A DNA stretch of 64,000 bases. Origin: an uncultured Chromatiaceae bacterium. Lineage in GTDB: Bacteria > Pseudomonadota > Gammaproteobacteria > Enterobacterales > Alteromonadaceae. The notes beneath the pieces are model-generated. The model saw nothing but the letters and a program-made list of their open reading frames with translations. It had not been told where the DNA came from and did no database searches. The stretch spans positions 47,350 through 111,349 of the forward strand of contig CALJUX010000049.1 in the NCBI GenBank assembly GCA_937978655.1. Direction: 5' to 3'. A program made the translations under genes and the position numbers. Each line of letters starts with the position of its first letter. The first letter of the stretch is position 1. This document shows, one piece after another, positions 46,326-55,099 of the stretch.

Positions 46326-47705
46326 TCAGAGTACACCGGTCAGATTCAGAAACACAGCAAGGATCGCCACGGGTGTGAACCAACGGATACAGAACAGCCA
46401 GATACTATAAGCAACCGGCGCGGTATTCAACTCTTCCCGGCTGGCATGTTGCTGCACTTTCCAGCCGGCAAAAATGGCGATTGCCAGGCCACCCAGTGGC
46501 AGCATGATGTCAGACGTCAGATGATCAATCACTTCAAACAGGTTATGGACTTCTTTGCCAACAAAATGAAAATGCCACTGCGTCCAGCTGGCCCCGCTGA
46601 AACTGAACACGGTTAACAGGCTCAGGCACCACAACACTGTGCCGGAAACCAGACAAGCCTGTAGCCGGCTAAAACCTTTTGACTGCGTTAACCAGGCAAC
46701 GACCGATTCAATCATCGCAATGGTTGAGGTAAATGCGGCAAATACCAGCATGATAAAAAACAAAGTGCCAACCAGCTGACCGCCGGGCATCTGGCCAAAG
46801 GCCACCGGTAAGGTGACAAAAATCAGTCCCGGCCCTTGTCCTGCATCCAGATGATGCGCAAAGACAATAGGATAGATAACCATCGCTGCAATAAGTGCCA
46901 CTGAGGTATCGGCCAGCGCTATCCAGATGGATGTACGGACGATCGAGACTTTACCCGGCATATAAGCGCCATAGGTAATCATCACGCCGGAGGCCAGGCT
47001 CAGTGTGAAAAAAGCATGCCCCAGCGCCATCAGCATGCCTGACACTGATAATTTGCTGAAATCCGGCGCAAACATAAACTGTAGCGCCTGGCCAAAGTCA
47101 CCGACCAGACTGGCATACACCGCAAGGCCAATCAACAGCACATATAAAGCCGGCATCATCCAGCGAATCACCTGTTCCAGGCCTTGCCTGACGCCACGCG
47201 CGACGACGACACAGGTCAGCACTATCACCAGCGTAGTCCACAGCAACAGACTGGATAAGTCAGCAGAGAACTGGCCAAACATCGCGCCTATTGCCGCCGG
47301 ACTCTGGCCGGCAAAGCTGTTTTGTGCCGCTTTACTGACATAAGCAAAAGCCCAGCCGGCTATCACTGAATAAAACGACAGGATCAAAAAGCCGCCGACC
47401 AGCCCCATCCAACCGGCGATTTGCCACATTGGATTGACTTTGGCTTCGATGGCCAGCGCTTTGACGGACAGACCGGGGCTTTGTCTGCCACGCCGGCCAA
47501 TCATCACTTCAGCCACCAGTACCGGAATGCCTATCATCAAAATACATAACAAATACATGAGCATAAAAGCGCCACCGCCGTTTTGCCCCATGATGTACGG
47601 AAATTTCCAGATATTGCCAAGGCCTACAGCCGCGCCAGTGGCAGCGATGATAAACATCAACCGGCTTGACCATTGCTGATGCACGGCAGCGTTTGCAGTC
47701 GTCAT
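46326..47705 (-). CDS. Sodium-dependent transporter, NSS (SNF) family
   Basis: 459 residues from the ATG at 47703-47705, with about 11 spans. The first helix carries AATGAAVGLGNIWKFPYIMG, the NSS signature that forms the Na+ and substrate sites, followed by GGGAFMLMY. Bacterial relatives (LeuT, Tyt1, MhsT) carry amino acids such as leucine, tyrosine or tryptophan; which one here cannot be read off. It precedes the NhaC-type antiporter on the same strand. Confidence 0.9.
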   Translation of the reverse strand: MTTANAAVHQQWSSRLMFIIAATGAAVGLGNIWKFPYIMGQNGGGAFMLMYLLCILMIGIPVLVAEVMIGRRGRQSPGLSVKALAIEAKVNPMWQIAGWMGLVGGFLILSFYSVIAGWAFAYVSKAAQNSFAGQSPAAIGAMFGQFSADLSSLLLWTTLVIVLTCVVVARGVRQGLEQVIRWMMPALYVLLIGLAVYASLVGDFGQALQFMFAPDFSKLSVSGMLMALGHAFFTLSLASGVMITYGAYMPGKVSIVRTSIWIALADTSVALIAAMVIYPIVFAHHLDAGQGPGLIFVTLPVAFGQMPGGQLVGTLFFIMLVFAAFTSTIAMIESVVAWLTQSKGFSRLQACLVSGTVLWCLSLLTVFSFSGASWTQWHFHFVGKEVHNLFEVIDHLTSDIMLPLGGLAIAIFAGWKVQQHASREELNTAPVAYSIWLFCIRWFTPVAILAVFLNLTGVL

Positions 47706-47737
47706 ATGGTTCTCATTTTGAAGCAGTACAGATAAAA

Positions 47738-47763
47738 ACAAAGGACTGCAGGCAGTCCTTTGT
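47738..47763 (-). terminator. Intrinsic terminator of prc
   Basis: Near-perfect 12-base arms ACAAAGGACTGC / GCAGTCCTTTGT (47738-47749, 47752-47763) with a tight loop, followed on minus by TTTTATC. It follows the prc stop by about 24 bases. Confidence 0.85.
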
Positions 47764-47786
47764 TCAGCGTTTTGGCTTGCGGAGCG

Positions 47787-49811
47787 CTACTTTTTCGCCA
47801 CTTTGCTGCTCATCACCAGGTCGGCGGTGATCAGCACCGTTTCTTCCAGCAGCGGGTCCAGTTTTTCCAGCACTTCCGGCGCATCATCGACAGATTTGAC
47901 AGCCGGCAGTTTCAGCCGGGCCAGCCGCTCGTTCAGCCGTTGCAGTTCACGGGCGCTGTCGCTGGCTTTTCTGGCCAGCCGGACTTTTTCGTTTAAAGAC
48001 ACTGTTTTTAAGTCTTTCTCTTTGTTATACAAAGCGATGTCGTCATTCAGATATTTAAACTCAACTTCTTCGGCGATCCGTTTCTGGTGCTTTTGCATCA
48101 ATAAAGGCAGCGCCATTTTAATATCTGGCGAGCTGGCATAACTGGCCGGCGCAATCGAATCCCAAGGCAGAGCATTGTCTTCTTTACTTTCTCCCCACTC
48201 TTCCGGATTGATTGGCGTCGGATAGGTGATGTCTGGCACCACGCCTTTATGTTGGGTGCTGCCGCCATTGATCCGATAGAATTTCGCGATGGTGTAGTTC
48301 AGCCCACCCAACTCCGCATCAAAGGTATCGTAAATCCGGCCGAGGCCACGATGCTGTTGCACAGTACCCTTACCAAAGGTATGTTCACCAACGACCAGCG
48401 CGCGACCATAATCCTGCATTGCAGCGGCAAAAATCTCCGATGCCGAAGCACTGTAGCGATCGACCAGCACGGTCAGCGGGCCCTCATACAATGTGGCGCC
48501 GTCGGTATCATCGTTTTGGGTGATGCGGCCGTTCCCTTCGCGGATTTGCACCACCGGGCCGCTGTCGAAGAATAACCCGCTCAGTGAAATAGCTTCAGGT
48601 AATGAGCCGCCGCCGTTGCCGCGCAGGTCAATGACCAGCGCATCAATTTTTTCCGCCTTTAACCGGGTCACTTCTTTGCGCACATCTTCCGTCAGATTGT
48701 TATAAAAACTCGGAATATTAATGACGCCGACTTTTTTATCACTCTGATGCAGCTGAGATTTAAATACTTCGCCTTTTGCTGCGCGATCTTCCAGACGGAT
48801 TTTATCGCGGACTATTTCAATCAGTTGCGGGGTGGCGCCGGCACTGTCGCTGGCGGCCATCACCTGTAACCGGACTTTAGAGCCTTTTGGCCCTTTGATC
48901 AGATCAACCACATCATCCAGCCGCCAGCCGACGATATCGACAAAATCATCGTTGCCTTGTGCCACACCGACAATTTTGTCCTTTGGCTTCAGCTTTTTAG
49001 TTAAATCAGCCGGACCGCCCGGCACGAGGCTGGAGATCACGGTGTAGTCATCATCGGCCTGTAACACCGCGCCGATGCCTTCCAGAGACAGGTTCATTTC
49101 CTGCTGGAAACGGTCGGTGTTGCGCGGCGACAAATAATAGGTGTGGGCTTCAATAGAACGCGCGTATGCATTCATCACCAGCTGAAACACGTCTTCACTT
49201 TCCGTCTGTGCCAGGCGTTTTTTGGCCGACTTGTAGCGTTTAGTCAGGACGTCTTTGATTTCTTCCGGCTTTTTGCCTGCCAGCTTCAGATTTAACGCGT
49301 CATATTTGACCCGTTGGCGCCACAGTTCGTCCAGCTGCGCGCTGGTTTCCGGCCAGGGCGCATCTTCGCGTTCGTATTCGTAAGCATCGTCAGTATTAAA
49401 ATCAAAGCCTTTATCCAGCAGTGACAAGGCAAAGTCAAAACGTTCCGCCCGGCGTTGCAGACTCAGATTAAACATCTGGTAAGCAAAATCAAACTGCCCT
49501 TTGGCAATGGCATCGTCAAACTGGAATTTGTACTGTGTGAACTTGTCCACATCAGATTTGAGCATCACGTTGTGAAAATAATCGAGACTGTCCAGATACT
49601 GATCAAACACTTTGGCTGACAGTTTGTCATCCATCTGCACCGGCAGATAGTGCCCCCGAGTCAGCAGCGCTGCGATGCGCTTACTGGCGGTAAAATGTTG
49701 ATCAAGCTGAGACAGTTCCGGCAGCGTGACTTGCTCTGCGACCGGTGCAGCAATAGTGGCGCCACATAACGCCAAAAACAAACCTGCGGCAATACCTGAT
49801 AATTTTCTCAT
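47787..49811 (-). CDS. prc: Carboxy-terminal processing (tail-specific) protease Prc
   Basis: Periplasmic S41 protease that processes the C-terminus of PBP3 and degrades tagged envelope proteins. 674 residues. A signal peptide (1-21) is followed by the N-terminal helical domain, a PDZ domain at about 240-330 (SLEGIGAVLQADDDYTVI), and the protease domain with Ser456 in the SASASE motif and Lys481 in FGKGTVQ, 25 residues apart as in E. coli. Downstream of proQ, as in many relatives. Confidence 0.95.
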   Translation of the reverse strand: MRKLSGIAAGLFLALCGATIAAPVAEQVTLPELSQLDQHFTASKRIAALLTRGHYLPVQMDDKLSAKVFDQYLDSLDYFHNVMLKSDVDKFTQYKFQFDDAIAKGQFDFAYQMFNLSLQRRAERFDFALSLLDKGFDFNTDDAYEYEREDAPWPETSAQLDELWRQRVKYDALNLKLAGKKPEEIKDVLTKRYKSAKKRLAQTESEDVFQLVMNAYARSIEAHTYYLSPRNTDRFQQEMNLSLEGIGAVLQADDDYTVISSLVPGGPADLTKKLKPKDKIVGVAQGNDDFVDIVGWRLDDVVDLIKGPKGSKVRLQVMAASDSAGATPQLIEIVRDKIRLEDRAAKGEVFKSQLHQSDKKVGVINIPSFYNNLTEDVRKEVTRLKAEKIDALVIDLRGNGGGSLPEAISLSGLFFDSGPVVQIREGNGRITQNDDTDGATLYEGPLTVLVDRYSASASEIFAAAMQDYGRALVVGEHTFGKGTVQQHRGLGRIYDTFDAELGGLNYTIAKFYRINGGSTQHKGVVPDITYPTPINPEEWGESKEDNALPWDSIAPASYASSPDIKMALPLLMQKHQKRIAEEVEFKYLNDDIALYNKEKDLKTVSLNEKVRLARKASDSARELQRLNERLARLKLPAVKSVDDAPEVLEKLDPLLEETVLITADLVMSSKVAKK

Positions 49812-49826
49812 CGGACACTCTTTGGA

Positions 49827-50546
49827 TTAGGCCTGAAATAAACTTCCACGCTGGGTTTTAACAATCATGCCTGAGGCGAGCTGCACTACCACGTCTTGTT
49901 TTGCCAGCTCAACCACAGTTGCAGCGATAGGGCTGGCACCGAATTTAACCAGCACCTTGCCGCCTACCACTAACTGACCTTCTTCTACCGCTTTGAGTTC
50001 AACTTGCGGGACCGGACGTGGTGCACTTTGCGGTTTCGATTTCAGGGTAGCGGCTTTTGCAGCATTGCCGCCGGCTTTATTTTCTGCTTTTTTGTAAGCA
50101 GGTTTTGCCGGTCTGGCTTCTGCCGGTGCTTTCGCTGCAGCGTCTGCCGCAGCAGCTTTGGCTTTAGCACGTTCAGCGGCTTGCCGGGCTTTGCGGGCTT
50201 CCTGGGCTTTGGCTTTGCTTTCTGCCAGCGTCGCGGCGGCGTGTTCTGCCTGTGCGGCGTCAATCACTGCACCATCAGCGCCATCCAGATCTACCCGGCC
50301 AACGCCTTCTTTGACGGCTTCAAGATAACGCCAGCTGCTGGTATACACCCGCAGCGCCTGGCGTAACATGGTTTTACTGATCAGCGGATTATCCTGCAGT
50401 TTTTCTGCAAGATCCTGAAAAATACCGACTTTCAGCGGCTGGGCCGGACCAGTCAGACTAAAACACAACGGAAATTGTTCGGCCAGGAGTGCCACAACTT
50501 CTTTGACATTGTGCGGTTTGGCTTGGACTTCGACTTGACTGGTCAT
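49827..50546 (-). CDS. proQ: RNA chaperone ProQ
   Basis: FinO-domain RNA-binding protein that binds sRNAs and mRNA 3' ends. 239 residues. The FinO/ProQ domain covers about 10-118 (VVALLAEQFPLCFSL, LRQALRVYTSSWRYLEAV). An Ala/Lys-rich linker runs from about 118 to 185, and a Tudor-like C-terminal domain (VGGKVLVKFGA, TQRGSLFQA) ends the protein. It is 15 bases upstream of prc and three bases after the acidic-tailed gene, probably one transcript. Confidence 0.94.
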   Translation of the reverse strand: MTSQVEVQAKPHNVKEVVALLAEQFPLCFSLTGPAQPLKVGIFQDLAEKLQDNPLISKTMLRQALRVYTSSWRYLEAVKEGVGRVDLDGADGAVIDAAQAEHAAATLAESKAKAQEARKARQAAERAKAKAAAADAAAKAPAEARPAKPAYKKAENKAGGNAAKAATLKSKPQSAPRPVPQVELKAVEEGQLVVGGKVLVKFGASPIAATVVELAKQDVVVQLASGMIVKTQRGSLFQA

Positions 50547-50549
50547 GGT

Positions 50550-50897
50550 TTAATACTCTTCTTCATCATTGGCGTCTTCGGCGTCGTCATCTGCATCTTC
50601 GTCTTCGTCATCAGCGGACGCGCCATATTGTTCTATGTACTGACGGCTGTGCGCAAGCGCCCAGTCAATCAACTCATCCTCATCTGCTTCGATCATCACT
50701 TCGCTGCCGCGCAGCTGATCCCAGATATCCCGCATCAGCCGATCAATCAATGCAACTTCAGCGTCATCCGGGATTAGTGGCCAGACGGCGTGGTAAATTG
50801 CATTGATCCGATCCGCGACCAGTTCTTCTTCACCTTCCCAGTCACCGACATCCCGGACATCGTACAGATAGTCCTGGACTGACAACCAGTCTTTCAT
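50550..50897 (-). CDS. Unknown 115-residue protein with acidic tail
   Basis: I do not recognise this family. Residues 1-92 look helical and tryptophan-bearing (MKDWLSVQDYLYDV, AIYHAVWPLIPDD, LIDRLMRDIWDQLRG). Residues 95-115 are almost entirely Asp, Glu and Ala. Its ATG overlaps the msrC stop by four bases and its stop lies three bases before proQ, so it is tightly bound to both. The acidic tail might mask or bind a basic partner; that is speculation. Confidence 0.75.
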   Translation of the reverse strand: MKDWLSVQDYLYDVRDVGDWEGEEELVADRINAIYHAVWPLIPDDAEVALIDRLMRDIWDQLRGSEVMIEADEDELIDWALAHSRQYIEQYGASADDEDEDADDDAEDANDEEEY

Positions 50898-51367
50898 AAA
50901 GTTTGTTCCAAACGTTGCTCCAAAGCGGCCAACACCCGGCTGAGCCCTTGCTGATCATGCAGATCAAAACGGGCCAGCGACGGACTGTCGATATCCAATA
51001 CACCGATAATTTCACCGCGCAGACGCAGTGGAAATACAATTTCAGAGTTACTGGCGGCGTCACAGGCGATATGGCCAGGGAATTCGTGTACATCCTTGAC
51101 CAGCTGGACTTCGCCGGTAGCCACGGCTGTACCGCAGACCCCTTTACCGATGTCGATACGGACGCAGGCTGGTTTGCCCTGGAATGGGCCTAACACCAGC
51201 TGCTGTTGTTTTAACAAATAAAAGCCGGCCCAGTTCAGGTCCGGCATTTCGTTAAATAACAAGGCACTGATATTGGCGAGGTTGGCGATAAAATCGGTCT
51301 CGTCGGAGATTAACGCCGCACATTGTGCGGTGAGTGTGTCATAAAAGGCTAGTTTTTCAGCAAACAT
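50894..51367 (-). CDS. msrC: Free methionine-(R)-sulfoxide reductase (GAF domain)
   Basis: Reduces free Met-R-sulfoxide. 157 residues, a single GAF domain. Three cysteines sit where the fRMsr family has them: GKPACVRI, GKGVCGTA and HIACDAAS (about residues 84, 94, 118). DLNWAGFYLL and IIGVLDIDSPSLARF are further family segments. E. coli YebR has the same position upstream of proQ. Start ATG at 51365-51367. Confidence 0.92.
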   Translation of the reverse strand: MFAEKLAFYDTLTAQCAALISDETDFIANLANISALLFNEMPDLNWAGFYLLKQQQLVLGPFQGKPACVRIDIGKGVCGTAVATGEVQLVKDVHEFPGHIACDAASNSEIVFPLRLRGEIIGVLDIDSPSLARFDLHDQQGLSRVLAALEQRLEQTL

Positions 51368-51448
51368 CAGGTCTGAACGGGTTATTAACTCAAGGCCCCT
51401 ACCATACTTGGTTTGCCAGCAAAATTAAACCTTTGCACCGAACATTTC

Positions 51449-52114
51449 TCAGCGATTTGTCAGTTCAAACTGTACCTGGACATCGGCGCGGATCTGTTGC
51501 TGGCCAAAACTGACTGGCATTGCTTCGGCAGCCATCATCATGCCTTTGAATCTTGGACCTGGTGCGCTTGACTGTTCATGTAACTGATTGACCTTACCCA
51601 GCTGACGGCCACTGAGTGCTGCCAGCTGGCTGGCTTTGGCTTTGGCTGCGGCAAATGCCTGTGCCAGCGCCTCGGCATAATACTGCTCGCTGTCGGCGGT
51701 TTGCAGCTCGACCGGCTGGATCTGACTGACCCGCAATTTGGTCGCGGCTTCAAGCAACAGCGGGTAAAGCTGCAGGTCGCGGATCAGGACTGTCGTGCTG
51801 CGTTCAATGCGAAACTGGTCGGGTTTTTGCTCTTGTTGCTGCGGATAAATTACCAGGGGGGCGTTGTTGACATCTTCAGGTTTTATCTTATGCCGGGCCA
51901 GAATGGCAGCAAAAGCACTGCTTTGTGCATCCACCTGAGTTTTGCCGGCCGCAACATCGGCCTGCAGCACAGAAAAGACCAGAGTCAAACGGGCCTGCGT
52001 GGGGGTAACGGCCACGGCGCCACTGCCATTGACCTGAATAAAATCGCTGTCGCTGGCCTGCACGGCCTGGCTGAACGCACCGCACAACAACATCAATTGC
52101 CATAACTTCATCAT
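51449..52114 (-). CDS. SIMPL (DUF541) domain periplasmic protein
   Basis: 221 residues. A signal peptide (to about AVQA, residue 20) is followed by IQVNGSGAVAVTPTQARLTL, the SIMPL-family opening strand, and it closes with QQQIRADVQVQFEL. The family includes E. coli YggE, linked to oxidative stress without a defined activity. It has a neighbouring start Met (MM). Located 71 bases after the secreted aminopeptidase gene. Confidence 0.85.
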   Translation of the reverse strand: MMKLWQLMLLCGAFSQAVQASDSDFIQVNGSGAVAVTPTQARLTLVFSVLQADVAAGKTQVDAQSSAFAAILARHKIKPEDVNNAPLVIYPQQQEQKPDQFRIERSTTVLIRDLQLYPLLLEAATKLRVSQIQPVELQTADSEQYYAEALAQAFAAAKAKASQLAALSGRQLGKVNQLHEQSSAPGPRFKGMMMAAEAMPVSFGQQQIRADVQVQFELTNR

Positions 52115-52184
52115 TTACTCCTGTTTCTCTCTGAACCAGGCCGCAGCATAGCAGCCGCGGCTTCTGCCTGACTGTGACAAAGTG

Positions 52185-54014
52185 TCAAAGCGCCAGCTTG
52201 TCCAGTTGCTGCTGCGCCAGCGGATGATAACCGGGACGGGCTTCGCGGTAGACCTCACGGGCCCAGCTGCGCCATTGCGGGTTGGCTTTGAGCTCGGTGT
52301 AAAGCGGCACAATAAATTTCTGCCGGCCCACACTCAGTAAAAACTGCCGCAGCGGCTGAATGATTTGCTGATAGTTCAGCGGGATCACCAGTCTGGCCCA
52401 GGCGCTGAACAGCTCGGCATTGGTGCTTTGCGACAATGAGAATGCCAGATCAATTTCACTGAGTTGGGCCAGGGTCAGATCTTTGGGCAACTGCTCAATA
52501 AAATGCAGCCACTCGTGAACCGACCACTTAGCGGTTGGCAACATCGATAAACTGACGAGGCCGGACTGCCACTGCTGCCGGGCAGCGCTGACTCTGGCAA
52601 AGGCGTCTGATGCCGGTAGTGACAAACTTTGCTGCGTGAGCCCGGTGCCATGTAACCAAAGATCCAGTTCTGCGCGGCTGAAACTTTGTGTCTGATTCAG
52701 ATGCTGTTGCATAAAGCCGATAAAAGCCTCGGTTTTAATCGACTGAAAGGCAAAATGGGCAAAATAGTCCTGTAAAAACCGGTCAAACCGCTGCTGACCA
52801 AAGTGCTGCGACAGCGTCAGCAGGAATAGCTGCCCTTTGACATAAGGGATTTGATGGAACGCCTGATCCGGATCTCTGCCGCGAAAATCCGGCTGCAGCC
52901 GGCTGTCCGCTGGGTCAAGCTGGCTCAGACGCTGGTGTAGCGCCCGGACGTTCAGCAGCAGCTCCATATCCGCACGCGCCTGACCGTATACCTGCTGCAT
53001 AATGCGGTTTTCGACATAATTGGTGAAACCTTCGTTCAGCCAGACATCATTCCAGCTGGCATTTGTCACCAGATTGCCGCTCCAGGAATGTGCCAGTTCA
53101 TGCGCAACCAGACTGATCAGACTTTTGTCGCCGGTAATGATGGTGGGCGTGACAAAAGATAAGCGCGGATTTTCCATGCCGCCAAACGGAAAACTCGACG
53201 GCAGAACCAGCAGGTCATAACGTTTCCACGGATATTGGCCAAACAGCTGGTTGGCGGCATCCATCATTTTTTGTGTGTCAGCAAATTCGGCACTGGCTTT
53301 GTCGAGCCAGATTTTTTCGGCGTAGACGCCGGTCAGGGCTGACATCGGCCGGAAGTGTAAGTCGCCGACTGCGAGCGCTATCAGGTAAGACGGCACCGGC
53401 TGAGGCATCTCAAAGCGATACTGACCGTTACGCACCGTATTGGCACTGTTGTCGGCGCTCATGACCGCCAGCAATTCTGGCGGTGTCTGGATCCGGGCCT
53501 GATACGTCACGCGGTTGGCTGGTGTGTCCTGCAACGGCAGCCAGCTGCGGGCATGGATGGCCTGAGACTGGGAAAACAAAAATGGCTGTTTTTTCTCGCT
53601 GGTCTGCGCTGCGGTTAACCACTGTAAGCCACTGGCCTGCGGTGTGGTCTGATAATAGACCCGTACCGCGCGGGTATCGGGTTGCAGCTGAATGGTCAGC
53701 GGCTGGCCTTTTAACGGGTCGGCAATGCCCAGCAAATAGGCTGCACTTTGCCAGTGCACGCCATCGCTGCTGTAGGTGACCGTCGTGATTTTCAGATGCC
53801 GGGTATCCAGCACCAGTCGGTTGATGGCCGGGTCCAGCCGCTCGAGCTGATGCTCGGCATAGCCAGTCAGTTGCTGCCGGGTGAAGTCGACGGCCAGATC
53901 AAGCACCAGATGCCGGGTCCTGACTTGCTGGTAGTTGGCAAAACTATGGGGATCGGCAGCGCACAGTAGCGGATAACATAATAATACACAGACAAAATGC
54001 CACACTCTGCACAT
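52185..54014 (-). CDS. M1 family metallopeptidase, leukotriene-A4-hydrolase-like, secreted
   Basis: 609 residues. An N-terminal signal peptide (ending LLCAA, about residue 20) points to the periplasm or outside. GGMENPRLSF is the exopeptidase motif, and HELAHSWSGN with NEGFTNYVE 18 residues on is the zinc site. The C-terminal helical domain is about 150 residues long, as in LTA4H-type and cold-adapted marine aminopeptidases, so it is distinct from PepN. Likely role: trimming extracellular peptides. Confidence 0.9.
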   Translation of the reverse strand: MCRVWHFVCVLLCYPLLCAADPHSFANYQQVRTRHLVLDLAVDFTRQQLTGYAEHQLERLDPAINRLVLDTRHLKITTVTYSSDGVHWQSAAYLLGIADPLKGQPLTIQLQPDTRAVRVYYQTTPQASGLQWLTAAQTSEKKQPFLFSQSQAIHARSWLPLQDTPANRVTYQARIQTPPELLAVMSADNSANTVRNGQYRFEMPQPVPSYLIALAVGDLHFRPMSALTGVYAEKIWLDKASAEFADTQKMMDAANQLFGQYPWKRYDLLVLPSSFPFGGMENPRLSFVTPTIITGDKSLISLVAHELAHSWSGNLVTNASWNDVWLNEGFTNYVENRIMQQVYGQARADMELLLNVRALHQRLSQLDPADSRLQPDFRGRDPDQAFHQIPYVKGQLFLLTLSQHFGQQRFDRFLQDYFAHFAFQSIKTEAFIGFMQQHLNQTQSFSRAELDLWLHGTGLTQQSLSLPASDAFARVSAARQQWQSGLVSLSMLPTAKWSVHEWLHFIEQLPKDLTLAQLSEIDLAFSLSQSTNAELFSAWARLVIPLNYQQIIQPLRQFLLSVGRQKFIVPLYTELKANPQWRSWAREVYREARPGYHPLAQQQLDKLAL

Positions 54015-54088
54015 GGACGCGCTGGCTCCGCTTGAATCAACTGAACTGTCATGGTAACCGTTTTATTCAGAAGATCAAACGCTTAGGA

Positions 54089-55006
54089 TCAGTACATCCG
54101 GACGCAGTTCCGGCCTTGGGCTTTTGCCTGATACAAGGCGTGATCTGCGGCGGCTGACAACTCATCCATGCGCTGCAACTGCAGGGAAAATTCAGCGATG
54201 CCGATGCTGGTGGTCAGCGGGTATCCTTGCAGTGGCGGGCATTGCCACTGCGCAATTTTTAGCCGGATCCGTTCGGCCAGCGCCAAGGCGCTGTGGGCAT
54301 TGGTATCGGGCAATAAGGCGATAAACTCTTCGCCGCCAATGCGGCCGAAATCGTCAGGCTTGCGCAGCTCCGACTGCACGCGAGCGGCGAAATCCACCAG
54401 AACCTGATCCCCCACCGCATGGCCAAAGGCGTCATTGATGTGTTTGAAATGATCAAGGTCAAATAACAGAATGCTGAAATCCTGCTGATAACGGCGGGCT
54501 TTTTTCAGGTGTACTTCGGCAATTTCCAGAATACGCCGGCGGTTGTAACACTGAGTCAGTGGGTCGTGATCGGCGAGGTTTTGCAACTGGCGTTGCAGTT
54601 CTTTTAATTTACTGATGTCGGCAGCGACCAGGCCAGTGGCAAACAACTGGCCTTGCTGATCCCGGATTGGAAATTTCAGCGACAAAAACTCCAGTGCCAC
54701 CCCGTCAACCTCCACCCGCTCTTCCACGCTAATTGCCACCGCGGATTGCTGCGCCAGTTGGTCGGCGCGGCGAAACTGCAGCGCCGTTTCGGCCGGGAAT
54801 AAATCGGCATCGGTTTTGCCAATAAAATCCTGCGCCGGCCGGCTGAACAACCGGCTGTACTGCTGATTGACATACAAATAATGCCCGGCGAGGTCTTTTG
54901 CACCAATCACCGCGCCGGAGTGGTCTGCGATCGCCTGCAGAATATCGATTTGTTGCTGCTTATCCAAAACAAGACCTGCGCTGTGTTGACGGCTGCTAAA
55001 AACCAT
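54089..55006 (-). CDS. PAS-GGDEF diguanylate cyclase
   Basis: 305 residues, no transmembrane span. An N-terminal PAS domain at about 20-135 (GHYLYVNQQYSRLF, FIGKTDADLF) is followed by the GGDEF domain from about 145 (DPLTQCYNRRRILE). The active loop is GGEEF, a catalytic variant, and RKPD five residues upstream is an intact product-inhibition I-site. It should make c-di-GMP in response to an unknown PAS signal. Stands alone. Confidence 0.92.
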   Translation of the reverse strand: MVFSSRQHSAGLVLDKQQQIDILQAIADHSGAVIGAKDLAGHYLYVNQQYSRLFSRPAQDFIGKTDADLFPAETALQFRRADQLAQQSAVAISVEERVEVDGVALEFLSLKFPIRDQQGQLFATGLVAADISKLKELQRQLQNLADHDPLTQCYNRRRILEIAEVHLKKARRYQQDFSILLFDLDHFKHINDAFGHAVGDQVLVDFAARVQSELRKPDDFGRIGGEEFIALLPDTNAHSALALAERIRLKIAQWQCPPLQGYPLTTSIGIAEFSLQLQRMDELSAAADHALYQAKAQGRNCVRMY

Positions 55007-55099
55007 AGCAAAACCAGCTGCGGCTTGCCGTCTATTTCATCAAATTCTGATATAGGCAAGCGGCCGCGTCTGGCAGGCCATTACACAGCAGTTTTGCCT

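Noticed and set aside
45978..46616. Plus-strand open frame of 212 codons across the nhaC/NSS gap
   Set aside because: Crosses two certain minus-strand genes and their spacer; no family match and no ribosome-binding site.
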